64,000 nucleotides of DNA from SG8-41 sp963802355. Its GTDB lineage: Bacteria; Pseudomonadota; Gammaproteobacteria; Burkholderiales; SG8-41. Where the stretch lies: contig CAWDIV010000019.1 of NCBI GenBank assembly GCA_963802355.1, positions 62,001 to 126,000 on the forward strand. Reading direction: 5' to 3'. Made by a program: the position numbers and the translations under genes. The notes under the pieces were generated by a model that did no database searches, was not told the origin of the DNA, and saw only the letters and a list, made by a program, of their open reading frames with translations. Below are positions 45,030 through 53,776 of the stretch, piece after piece (the stretch's first letter is position 1; each line of letters begins with the position of its first letter).

Positions 45030-45552
45030 ATGAGCGAGATTCACGAACATTTCATGGCCCTCGCCCTGGAGCAGGCGCGCGCGGAGGCCAGGCGCGGCGG
45101 GCGCCCAGTCTGCGCCCTGATAGTGAGCAACGGGAAAATCGTCGGGCAGGGACTCAATACGGTTATCGCCGACAACAATCCCAACGCCATGCCGAGATCA
45201 ATGCGATTCGCAACGCATGTGCCAAGCTCGACAAGCCGGAATTCCATGCGGTAAGTTTATCCGGCAGCACGCTCTATACCACCATGGCACCGTGTCCCAT
45301 GTGCTTTTCGACAACGATCCTGGCGGCGAAAATCAAGAAGTGGTCGTGGGTGCAAGGCACGCGCGGGTGGGCCGGCAAGACCTGGGTGACTATTCAGTCG
45401 AGTCCTTTCTCGCATTCATCAAACACAATGACGTAGAGATCGTGACGGGAGTAAGAGAAGCAGAGTGCGAAAAGATGCGATTGGAGTGGCTCCGGTCGCT
45501 TTCGGACGAACAGATGCGATTGGAACGGCTCCGCTCGCGAGCGGGTGAGTGA
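45030..45552 (+). pseudogene. nucleoside-deaminase-like gene, first of a tandem pair, decayed
   Basis: It follows the lyase by 25 bases. The intended protein matches the intact neighbour (45580-46086) all along: ALEQARAEARRGGRPVCALI, SLSGSTLYTTM, APCPMCFSTTILAAKIK and GARHARVGRQDLGDYSVESF. One base is missing exactly at the HAE zinc/catalytic motif (near 45190) and another after AKIKK (near 45340). The Glu of the usual EPCxxC motif reads Ala (MAPCPMC). Thus both catalytic elements are hit. The C-terminal LRSLSDEQM phrase is shared with the neighbour. Confidence 0.8.
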
Positions 45553-45579
45553 GTCATGACCAAGTGGTGAGAGCGCGCA

Positions 45580-46086
45580 ATGAATGACAATCACGAATAC
45601 TTCATGGACGTGGCCTTAGAGCAGGCACGTGTAGGATTGGGAAAAGGAGGGCGCCCGATCGGCGCCGTGATAGTGAAGGACGGGAAAATCGTCGGGCAGG
45701 GAATCAATACTGTTGTTGCTGACAAGAACCCCAGCGCCCATGCCGAGGTCGAGGCGATTCGCGACGCATGCTCCAAGCTCGGTACGCTGGATTTGTCGGG
45801 CAGCACGCTTTACACCACTATGGAGCCGTGTCCCGCGTGTCTCGCCACCGCTATCCTGGAGGCGAAGATCAAACGCGTAGTACTGGGTGGGCGGCACGCC
45901 CGGCTGGGCCGGAAGGATCTGGGCGATTACTCGGTCGAGTCGTTTCTCGCATACATCAAACGCGATGACGTGGCGGTCGTCACGGGAGTGAGAGAGGCAG
46001 CGTGCGATCAGTTCAGGTCGGAGTGGCTGCGCTCCCTGTCGGACGAGCAAATGCAGCTCGAAACGCGCCGCTCCCTACTAGCATAG
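45580..46086 (+). CDS. nucleoside/guanine deaminase-like zinc enzyme
   Basis: 168 residues of the cytidine/deoxycytidylate deaminase superfamily, intact. Zinc site: His and catalytic Glu in SAHAEVEAIRD, Cys pair in TMEPCPACLATAIL. Tail LGDYSVESFLAYIKRDDV and LRSLSDEQMQLE. It removes an amino group from a purine, pyrimidine or related ring in the cytoplasm. It is a tandem duplicate of the decayed gene just upstream and the last gene of the rightward RidA-amidohydrolase-lyase run. Convergent with a Bug gene ending 14 bases away. Confidence 0.87.
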   Translation: MNDNHEYFMDVALEQARVGLGKGGRPIGAVIVKDGKIVGQGINTVVADKNPSAHAEVEAIRDACSKLGTLDLSGSTLYTTMEPCPACLATAILEAKIKRVVLGGRHARLGRKDLGDYSVESFLAYIKRDDVAVVTGVREAACDQFRSEWLRSLSDEQMQLETRRSLLA

Positions 46087-46099
46087 TGCGCGCTTGCCG

Positions 46100-47072
46100 C
46101 TAGTCAAGCTGCGCGCCTGAATCTCGGACCGCCTTTCCCCAATGCGCCAGCTCGGTCCGTATATAGTCTGAAAACGCTTCGGGTGTAGAGCCCGCCAATT
46201 GCGCACCCTCGCCTTGCAGGCGCGCCCTTACGGCGGTCAGATCGAGTATTTGCCGATCTCCCGATTGAGCCGGGTGACGATCGCCGCAGGTGTGCCTGAT
46301 GGAACCACGACGCCATACCACTGGACCACGTTGTAGTCGGGCAGGCCTGACTCTTTGATTGAAGGCACTTCAGGCAATATCGCAGAACGCCCTTCCGAGG
46401 TCACGGCAACGGGTCGCAGCTGACGATTCTTGATGTACGGCAAGCCGGGCAGCATATTGGTAAACATGACGGACACTTCACCCGCGACGAGCGCAATGAA
46501 CGCAGGAGGCCCGCCTCTATAGGGAACGTGGTTTATTTTCACCTTGGCCATGGTCTTGAAGACCTCGGCGGCCAATTGCGGGGCTGTGCCATTGCCGCTC
46601 GATGCGTAGTCGATCTGTCCAGGCTTGGTTCTTGCCAAAGCGATAAGGTCCCTGACCGTCTTCACGGGTAAGGATGAAATGGTCATGATCAGCGGCATTT
46701 GATCAAGTGATCGCAGAAGTCCTTCGGATCGAAATCTGTGATACCGCGCGGTGCAATGGCGAGAGTGCCCTCATGGACCATGCCCAGGGTGTAGCCGTCG
46801 GGAGCCGACCGCGCTATGAGTCCGGTTCCGATGGTTCCGCCCGCACCCGGGCGATTGTCCACGGTGAGCGACTGGCCCAGTTTTTCGGATAGCGGCTGTC
46901 CGATTGTTCTCGCCAATATATCGACGCCCCGCGCTACTGGATTCGGGACGATCATCCGCATGGGCTTGCTGGGATACCCGTCCCGGGCACTCCCCGCTGG
47001 AGCCTGTGCAAAAACCGCAAAAGCCGTCAGCGACAAAGTCAACGTTGCCGCCACCAGCGTTTTCAACGGCAA
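46100..47072 (-). pseudogene. Bug/TctC receptor, two frameshifts
   Basis: Read left from about 47072 (TTG; overlapping the previous stop): signal peptide (TLSLTAFAVFAQA), YPSKPMRMIVPNPVARGVDI (the usual PGGG is VARG), TVDNRPGAGGTIGTG, APDGYTLGMV. It slips near 46690 into PVKTVRDLIALARTKPGQID, INHVPYRGGPPAFIALVAGE and slips near 46240 into the end AHWGKAVRDSGAQLD at 46100. Third and last Bug gene of the leftward half of the divergent locus. Confidence 0.78.
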
Positions 47073-47076
47073 CTTC

Positions 47077-48081
47077 TTATTCAGCCCGCACGCCCGCGTC
47101 CCTGACCACCTTGCCCCACTTGTCGTATTCAGCCTTGAGCACGGCGGCGAACTGGGCCGGCGTATCGCCAATCGGCTCCGCGCCCTGAACGGTAAACTGC
47201 TTCGTCAGCACGTCCTGTTTCAAGGTGTCAACCACGTCGAAATGTAATTTCTGAATCACGTTGCGCGGCGTGTCCACCGGCGCCAGCACGCCCCACCAAG
47301 GCGCCACCTCATAACCCACCAGGCCGCCCTCGGAGACGGTCGGCACTTCGGGAAGCACCTGGGCGCGGCGCATCGTCGTGACCGCAAGCGCCCGCAAGCG
47401 CCCGGCGCGCACCTGTGCCAGCGCGGTCGGGACGCCCGTGAACATCATCTGGACCTGCCCTGACATGACGTCGGTCATTCCCAACGACGCGCCCTTGTAC
47501 GGAACGTGAACGAGGTTGATCCCCGCCATGGACTTGAATAGCTCGCCGGACAGGTGGGTCCCCGATCCATTGCCGCCGGACGCGAAATTGATCTGCCCCG
47601 GCTTGGACTTCGCCAGCGCGACGAGTTCCTTCACCGATTTGGCGGGCAGCGCAGGATTGACGATCAGGACATACGGCGCGGAAGCGACGCGCGTGACCGG
47701 CGCGAAGTCCTTCAGCGTGTCGTAGCGGGGGTTCGGGTACAGATGCGGAATGATGGCCAATGCGCCTTCCGTGGTCAGCGTCAGCGTGTGGCCGTCGGGG
47801 GTCGCCTGCTTGACGAGCTCCATCGAGATCGCCCCTCCCGCCCCCGCCCGATTGTCGATGACCACCGGAACACCCCACTTGTCCTGCAGCCTCTCGGAGA
47901 CGGCCCGCGCGAAGATGTCCGCGCTGCTTCCCGGCGTCTGGGGGACGAGCACCCGCACCGGCCGCGTCGGATACGAAACGCCCGGACCCTGCGCGGCATG
48001 ACCCGGATTCGCGCCGGACACCAGCGCCCAGCCGAGTGCGGCGAGCGTCACTACGAACAATCCACGCTTTCCATCGGTCAT
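47077..48081 (-). CDS. Bug/TctC periplasmic receptor
   Basis: 334 residues, intact. GGAGGAATCGCGCC precedes ATG 48081. Signal peptide ending PGHAAQ, then YPTRPVRVLVPQTPGSSADI, VVIDNRAGAGGAISME, TPDGHTLTLTTEGALAI, INFASGGNGSGTHLSGELF, NLVHVPYKGASLGMTDVM, LRALAVTTMRRAQVLPEVPT. Middle of three consecutive Bug genes that lie 19 bases and a few bases apart. The three may bind different acids and share a transporter encoded elsewhere. Confidence 0.9.
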   Translation of the reverse strand: MTDGKRGLFVVTLAALGWALVSGANPGHAAQGPGVSYPTRPVRVLVPQTPGSSADIFARAVSERLQDKWGVPVVIDNRAGAGGAISMELVKQATPDGHTLTLTTEGALAIIPHLYPNPRYDTLKDFAPVTRVASAPYVLIVNPALPAKSVKELVALAKSKPGQINFASGGNGSGTHLSGELFKSMAGINLVHVPYKGASLGMTDVMSGQVQMMFTGVPTALAQVRAGRLRALAVTTMRRAQVLPEVPTVSEGGLVGYEVAPWWGVLAPVDTPRNVIQKLHFDVVDTLKQDVLTKQFTVQGAEPIGDTPAQFAAVLKAEYDKWGKVVRDAGVRAE

Positions 48082-48100
48082 GGCGCGATTCCTCCGGCTG

Positions 48101-49106
48101 TCAGTCCATCTGCGCCCCGGAATCCCGGACCGCCTTTCCCCATCGGGCCATCTCCTGCTCAATGAACTGCCGGAACTGCTCGGGGGTGGTATCGGAGAGA
48201 TCGGCGCCTTCGGCCACCAGCAGCGCCTTGACTTCGGCAAGCTTGATGGCCTGCCGGACTTCGCGGTTGAGCCTTTCGACGATGGCGCGCGGCGTCCCGG
48301 CAGGCGCAATGACGCCGTACCATTGCACGGCGTGATAGGCCGGCACGCCCGATTCCGCGATGGTCGGGATGTCGGGAAACGCTCCCGCCCGGCGGCTCGA
48401 AGTCACGGCGAGCGCTCTCAGGCGGCCGGCCTTGATATGCGGCAGGGCGGGCAGCGCGTTCGCGAACATGAGCGACACCTCGCCGCCGACTGCGGCGGTG
48501 ACCGCGGGCGGGCCACCCTTGTAGGGAATGTGGCGGATGTTCACGCCGGCCTGCGTCTTGAACAGCTCGCCGGCGAGATGCGGCGGCGTGCCGTTGCCGC
48601 CGGACGAATAATCGATCTGCCCGGGGCGCGCGCGGGCGAGCGCCAGCAGATCCCTGACCGACCTGACCGGCAGCGAAGGATGCACGGTCAGGATCAGCGG
48701 CAGCGTGGCGATCAGCGCCACGGGCTCCAGGTCCTTCAACGGATCGTACAGGAAGGCGGCGATACAGCGCGGGCGCGATCGCAAGCGTGGCAGTCACGCC
48801 CATCCCGATCGTATGGCCGTCGGCGGGCGCCTGGGCGAGCGCGCCCACACCTATCGTTCCGCCGGCGCCCGCCCGGTTCTCCACGACAACGGGCTGCCCC
48901 AGTCGCTCCGCGAGCTTCGCCCCAACCAGTCGCGCGATGATGTCCACGCCGCCGCCGGGCGGGTTCGGCACGATCATCCTGAGCGGCTTGACGGGATAGC
49001 GCGCCTCGGGTTCAGCCGGACGCGTCTGCGCGAGTGTCGCCGCCGGCAGCGCGCCGGCGACGCAGAGCGCAATCGCCCAGCAAGACATGCGTCGGAAGCA
49101 TCCCAT
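48101..49106 (-). pseudogene. Bug/TctC receptor, one frameshift
   Basis: ATG 49106 with GGAGG five bases upstream. Signal peptide (ALCVAGALPAATLAQ), YPVKPLRMIVPNPPGGGVDI, VVVENRAGAGGTIGVG, ADGHTIGMGVTATLAIAPAL. A slip near 48760 leads to YDPLKDLEPVALIATLPLIL, IDYSSGGNGTPPHLAGELF, IRHIPYKGGPPAVTAAVGGE and the end ARWGKAVRDSGAQMD. The C-terminal half is very like the 46100-47072 gene (WGKAVRDSGAQ ending), so these two are recent duplicates. It follows the M24 peptidase gene by 33 bases. Confidence 0.8.
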
Positions 49107-49139
49107 CGTTGCCTCCATTTCCCAGCGCGTCCCGCGCGG

Positions 49140-50326
49140 TCAATCCAGCAGCGCTTCCTCGTACGGCGCCCGGCTCAGCACCCGGAAGCCGGTCGCAGTG
49201 ACGAGATACGTGTCCTCGATCCGAACGCCGCCCACGCCTTCCTGCCAGATCCCCGGCTCGAGGTTGAAGATCATGCCTTCCTCGAGCACGGTGTCCATGT
49301 CGGGGTAGCGGGCCGTTATGTTGAACGCCTCGGCGCGCAGACCGATGCCGTGCCCCGTGTACGGATAGCCGCCGTAGTGCTCCTCGAGCCCCGCTGCGCG
49401 CACCACCGTCAGGCACGCTCGTTCGAGATCCGAGGTTTTGGTGCCGGGCTTCATGATGGCTTTCGCCGCCTCGAGCGAGTCGTACACCGTCCGATAGACG
49501 AGCTTCTGCTCCTCGTCGGGCGCCCGCCGGTCCACACCGAGCGCGCAAATTCCGACTTGAAGCCGTTGAACCCCGCGCCGCCGTCGATCACCGCGATCTC
49601 GCCCCCGCGCACGACCCGCTCCGTGCTGTAGCGGCGCACCGGCGCGGCGCGCTCGCCGGAGCAACACCAGATGTCGGGAGTATTGCAGCCCCGGCGCAGC
49701 AGTTCGTGGTTGGCGAGCGTGGAAACTTCGATCTCCGTGTAGCGGCCCCAGCCCTCCTTGCAGGCGCGGATCGCCGCATTGGTGCCGCCTTCCACGAGAC
49801 TGACCACATGCTCGTAGGCCTTGATCTCCTCGGGATTCTTTACCGCCCGCGCGCGGTTGAGCACCGGCGTCGCGTTCGCGAACTCCACGCCCGGCAGTTC
49901 CTTGACGACCGCGTTGTAGAGCGACGCCTGCATCCGGTTGTCGAGCCCCACCTTGGCCTTGCCAAGCCCGTAGTCGAGCAGCGCCTGCTTCAACGGTTCG
50001 GGCCAGCGTGCCTGGGTGGGCGGCATGACCCGGATATCGGGGTAGAACCGGTCCTTGAGCATCCCGCCGGCGTCGCCCTCGGAGCACATGATGACCGGCT
50101 CCCGCTCGTCTCTTCGAAACAGCGTGCCGTAGGAGCCCTCGTAAACGCTGGTGCGAAACTTCGGCCAGCCCGTCAGGTAGATGACGTTGTCCACCACGTT
50201 GGTCAGGATCGCATCGATGCCCGCGGCTGCCATCGCGTCCCGGGTCCGCTTCCACCGCAGCTGCTGGAGCAGCTGCCAGTCGATGAGCGGCCGGGTCGGC
50301 TCAACGTGTCCTAGGAATGTGCCCAT
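49140..50326 (-). pseudogene. M24 (Xaa-Pro peptidase/creatinase-like) enzyme, one frameshift
   Basis: About 395 residues intended. The creatinase-type N-domain (LTNVVDNVIYLTGWPKFRTS) is followed by the pita-bread domain with IDGGAGFNGFKSEFARSVW, GYPYTGHGIGLRAEA, GMIFNLEPGIW and GVRIEDTYLVT. Most M24 enzymes have Asp where this one has Glu (KSEFAR) in the second metal ligand position. The frame slips near 49540, right after ARSVWTGG. M24 members hydrolyse Xaa-Pro peptides, creatine or related amidines. Here it sits between two small genes and three Bug receptors, which favours a small nitrogen-containing substrate. Confidence 0.8.
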
Positions 50327-50359
50327 CGTTTTCTCCCGTCATCGGTCCACCTTACTTGA

Positions 50360-50729
50360 TCAAGCAAGCGCCTTCTGCACATAGGCTTTCACGCGCTGGT
50401 AGCATTCCATGCACTGCCTCCCGTCGTCCGCGCTCCAGGTTTTCGTTCCGCGCAGGTAGCCCGGGCGCAGGTCCTCGATCAGCTTCATTGCCGCGAAGTA
50501 CAGGCTGGAGCTCGGCCGCGATGGGCCCCGGCAGCGGCGGCTTGTCCGAGTGCAGCAGGTCCGAGCTTTCCGCCGTGATGGCCAATTTGTGCAGCAGCGC
50601 GTTGAGCCAATGCGTGCCGGCCAGCATGCAGGTCTCGACGAAGATTTCGTAATCCGCATCGCGGTCGAGCTTGCGTTTCATCGTCTTCTCGATGCGCCGC
50701 GCCTTGGTCACGTGATCAGCGATCCTCAC
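50360..50729 (-). pseudogene. small helical protein, second of a tandem pair, one frameshift
   Basis: GTG 50729 overlaps the previous stop (GTGA). The product, about 122 residues, reads RIADHVTKARRIEKTMKRKL, DADYEIFVETCMLAGTHWLN, ALLHKLAITAESSDLLHSDK, then (after a slip near 50515) YFAAMKLIEDLRPGYLRG and CYQRVKAYVQKALA. It is a paralog of the gene just upstream. All-helical, with a HEPN-like look, but no family is certain. Cytoplasmic. It ends 33 bases before the M24 gene. Confidence 0.6.
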
Positions 50730-51113
50730 CGGCGCCTCCCCTTCTGCCGGAGCAGCTTCTCCGCGAACGCCTTCACCTTGCCGTATGCTGCCAGGCAGGC
50801 TTTCACCGCCGCGGGGTCGGGCGGCTCGACGCCCCGGACGAACCGCGGGCCCAGCGTCTCGATCGACTTCAGCGTCGCCAGCATGGCGGCCGCGTCCGGC
50901 GGCACCGCCCGGTTCAGTTCCGGTATGTCCGAGTGGATGAGGTCAAAGCTTTCCTCGGTCACGCCGAGCCGGTGGAGGGCGACGTTCGCCAGGTGCGCGC
51001 CGCCGTGGATGCAGCTCCACACCACGATCTCATAGTCGTCGCGGGTGTTGAGCTTCTTGTTGCGGGTGGCTTCAAGGCGCTTCGGCCTTCGCCCAGTGGT
51101 CCTCGATTCGCAT
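50726..51113 (-). pseudogene. small helical protein, first of a tandem pair, one frameshift
   Basis: ATG 51113 with GGAG upstream opens RIEDHWAKAEA; a one-base slip near 51068 leads to LEATRNKKLNTRDDYEIVVW, SCIHGGAHLANVALHRLGVT, EESFDLIHSDIPELNRAVPP and ends LLRQKGRRR. It aligns with its downstream neighbour throughout (DYEIVVWSCIHGGAHLANVALH against DYEIFVETCMLAGTHWLNALLH, both then LLHSD/LIHSD). First gene of the leftward operon facing the GntR regulator. Function unknown; perhaps a binding partner of the M24 enzyme. Confidence 0.6.
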
Positions 51114-51215
51114 GCCTGTTGCTCCCGGATGTGGTGCCTGGGGTTTCGCGACGGGTTGCCGCCGGGCCGCGAGGGTTCAGCCTAGGTAGAGCGCGGACTG
51201 GCGCCAGACCTACTG

Positions 51216-51240
51216 TTATAGGTCTTCTATAAGAGTTATA
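51216..51240. promoter_or_regulatory. overlapping palindromes, likely GntR operator
   Basis: TTATAG (51216-51221), five bases, CTATAA (51227-51232) form a perfect palindrome; TATAA GAG TTATA (51228-51240) forms a second that overlaps it. The site is strikingly AT-rich in GC-rich surroundings, and lies between the leftward small-gene/M24/Bug operon and the rightward gntR operon, 57-81 bases before the gntR start. GntR/HutC regulators bind such short palindromes. Confidence 0.6.
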
Positions 51241-51296
51241 CTACTGAACGCACAGCGGGAATGTCAACCCGCGCCACCGCAGGAGGACGGAACCCC

Positions 51297-52042
51297 GTGT
51301 CGACAGCACTGCTTGCCGGTACGCCCCATTCGAACCCGCTGTACCGAGGAGGTGCGGGACGAAATCACGCGCGGGCTCGCCAGCGGCGAGTGGAAACACG
51401 GCGAACTCATCCCGAGCGAGTCCGACCTTGCCAAGCGCTTCGGCGTGTCCAAGGGGACGATCCGGCGCGCCCTGGATGAACTGGTGGCGGGAACATCCTG
51501 GTCCGCCGGCAGGGGCGCGGCACGTTCGTCGCGACCCATACCCGGGAACGGGCGCACTATCACTTCTTCCGCCTCATCGGCCGCGACGAATCCCGCGAGC
51601 TTCCGGTCGCCGACCTGCTGTCCTACCGCGTGACTCGGGGCACCGACGCAGCCTGCGATGCGCTCGATATCGACCGGCAATCGAAGCTCGTCAGCGTGCG
51701 CAATCTCGTGAAGCTCGCCGCGCGCCGGTGTTCATCGACGAGATCCTGATCCCGCAGGCCTGCGTTCCCGGCCTGAGCGAGGCGATCTATGCGAGCCGGG
51801 AGAGCACGATCTATGCCCTCTACCAGAGCCGGTTCAACATCAACGTCATTCGAATCAGCGAGCGGCTCGGGGCGGGTCCCGCGCCGGCGGAACACGCGAA
51901 GCTCCTCGGCATCCGCGCCAATACGCCGGTTTTGATCGTTGACCGCGTCGCGTTCACCTATCACGACAAGCCCGTCGAGCTCAGGACCAGCTGGGTCAAC
52001 ACGGAATCGCACGTGTACCACAGCGACCTGAGAAAGAATTGA
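51297..52042 (+). pseudogene. GntR/HutC-family transcription regulator, three frameshifts
   Basis: AGGAGG (51281-51286) precedes GTG 51297. Wing-helix domain: EEVRDEITRGLASGEWKHGE, LIPSESDLAKRFGVSKGTIR, RALDELV, then NILVRRQGRGTFVATHTRER. UTRA ligand domain: HYHFFRLIGRDESRELPVAD, VFIDEILIPQACVPGLSEAI, INVIRISERLGAGPAPAEHA and the end ESHVYHSDLRKN. Slips lie near 51342, 51490 and 51720. About 245 residues intended. It would respond to a small metabolite and control the divergent operons through the palindrome at 51216-51240. If the slips are real, the locus is unregulated. Confidence 0.82.
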
Positions 52043-52073
52043 GAACCAGCCGCACGCTCCGCAGAAAGACGCC

Positions 52074-53540
52074 ATGAACGACAGCCAGCTCGCTTACATG
52101 ACCATCGCCGAACAGGCGGCCTTGATCCGGAAAAAGGAGATCTCGCCGCTCGACCTGGTGAACCTCTATCTCGGGCGCATCGAGAAATGGGACGGCGTCC
52201 TGCACTCGTGGATCACGGTGTGCGCCGAAAGCGCCCGCAAGCAGGCCCGGCAGGCGGAGTCCGAGATCGCCAAGGGCAACTATCGCGGCCCGCTGCACGG
52301 CATCCCGTTCGGCGCCAAGGACCAGATCAGCACCGGCGCGGTGCCCACCACCATGGCCTCGATCATCCAGCCCGATTTCAGCGAGGGCATGACCGCTACC
52401 GCGGTGCAGAAGCTCCAGGACGCCGGCGCCATACTGCTCGGCAAGAACAACCTGCACGAGTTCGGCAAGGGCAGCTCGGTGAACTTCCATTTCGGCGAGC
52501 CGAAGAACCCGTGGAACACCGCGTACGAGCCCTCGCACTCCTCGACCGGCTCGGGAATCAGCGTCGCCGCGGGACTGGTGTCGGCAGCGCTCGGCGAGGA
52601 TACTGGCGGTTCGATCCGCGGCCCCGCCTGGGCGAATGGCGTCGTCGGAACCCGCCCGACCTTCGGCCGCGTCAGCCGCCACGGCGGCATCATGTACGCC
52701 TGGACCCAGGACACCATCGGCCCGTTGACCCGCACCGTATCGGACAACGCGCTAGTGCTGCAAACCATCGCCGGGCACGATCCGAAGGACCCGCTGTCGA
52801 GCGCCCGCCCCGTTCCGGAGTACGCACGACACTTCACGCTGGACCTGAAAGGCGTGAGGCTCGGCCTGGTGCGGGAAATGTCGGTCGGACAAACGCTGCA
52901 CCCGGAGGTCGACAGGATGCTGAAGGCAGCGCTTGGCGTCTTGCGCTCACTCGGCGCGACGGTGGAGGAAATCTCGCTGCCGCGCGTGAAATATGCCGTG
53001 CCGCTGCAATTCCTCACGTCCGATCCCGATGTCGCCGCCGTGTTCGTGCGCAAGTGGATGAGACAGCACTGGGACAAGTTCGATGTCGGCACGCGCACCC
53101 GCATCGCGGCGGCGGCGCTGGTGCCCGCCACGATCTACATCCGCGCGATGCGCGCCCGCGCCCTGGTGCGCAACGAGGTCCTGGCCGCCTTCGGGAAATT
53201 CGACGCGTTGCTTGCGCTGATGAACTTCGTGCCACCGCTCAAGCTCCAGGAGTCGGTCGAGAAAATCGATTCCCGGGAAGACGTGGCGGCGCGGATGTTC
53301 AAGTCGCGCCGCATCTGCACCTACCCCTTCAGCATCGCGAACGTCCCGGCACTGTCGGTGCCGACCGGATTCACCGCCGAGGACGTGCCGATGTCGATCC
53401 AGATCGCAGCGAAACCATTCGACGAGACCTTGATGTACCGCGTGGCCAACGCGTACGAGCAATCCACCGAATGGCACTTGCGACACCCCGATCTCGAAAA
53501 AACCCTCAAGCCACCGGTCCTGCAGAAAGCTGGAGCCTAG
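52074..53540 (+). CDS. amidase-signature enzyme
   Basis: 488 residues. Catalytic Lys82 in GIPFGAKDQIS, cis-Ser156 in SHSSTGSG and nucleophile Ser180 in DTGGSIRGPA, with the spacings of the amidase-signature family. The C-terminal part contains ALSVPTGFTAEDVPMSIQI, also typical. It hydrolyses an amide bond of a small molecule in the cytoplasm. The next gene, two bases on, encodes a GatC-like peptide, an arrangement known for amidases that need a small partner, such as AtzE with AtzG in cyanuric acid breakdown. ATG 52074 follows the regulator by 31 bases. Intact. Confidence 0.88.
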   Translation: MNDSQLAYMTIAEQAALIRKKEISPLDLVNLYLGRIEKWDGVLHSWITVCAESARKQARQAESEIAKGNYRGPLHGIPFGAKDQISTGAVPTTMASIIQPDFSEGMTATAVQKLQDAGAILLGKNNLHEFGKGSSVNFHFGEPKNPWNTAYEPSHSSTGSGISVAAGLVSAALGEDTGGSIRGPAWANGVVGTRPTFGRVSRHGGIMYAWTQDTIGPLTRTVSDNALVLQTIAGHDPKDPLSSARPVPEYARHFTLDLKGVRLGLVREMSVGQTLHPEVDRMLKAALGVLRSLGATVEEISLPRVKYAVPLQFLTSDPDVAAVFVRKWMRQHWDKFDVGTRTRIAAAALVPATIYIRAMRARALVRNEVLAAFGKFDALLALMNFVPPLKLQESVEKIDSREDVAARMFKSRRICTYPFSIANVPALSVPTGFTAEDVPMSIQIAAKPFDETLMYRVANAYEQSTEWHLRHPDLEKTLKPPVLQKAGA

Positions 53541-53542
53541 CC

Positions 53543-53737
53543 ATGGAAATCAGCAAGGACGACGTTCGCAACCTGGCGAAGACCATCGGCCTAGAAATCC
53601 CGGATGGCGACCTCAATGCAGTCGCGCTCCGGCTCTCCGGGCTGCTCGCGCTCATGGACGAGGTCGAAAAAGACCTTGGAGATGAGATGGACGAGATCGA
53701 CCCGATCCCGCCCGTCTACCCGCGCGAGGAATTCTAA
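53543..53737 (+). CDS. GatC-like small amidase partner
   Basis: 64 residues, starting two bases after the amidase stop: MEISKDDVRNLAKTIGLEIP, DGDLNAVALRLSGLLALMDE, VEKDLGDEMDEIDPIPPVYP, REEF. An N-terminal helix pair followed by an extended D-x-I-x-P-x tail is the layout of GatC and of DUF4089/AtzG peptides, whose tail wraps around the amidase partner. It likely stabilises or completes the amidase just upstream. Confidence 0.75.
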   Translation: MEISKDDVRNLAKTIGLEIPDGDLNAVALRLSGLLALMDEVEKDLGDEMDEIDPIPPVYPREEF

Positions 53738-53776
53738 AGTTTCCCGTACCGCCGGCTCGGCTCGAGGCGCCGCCCA

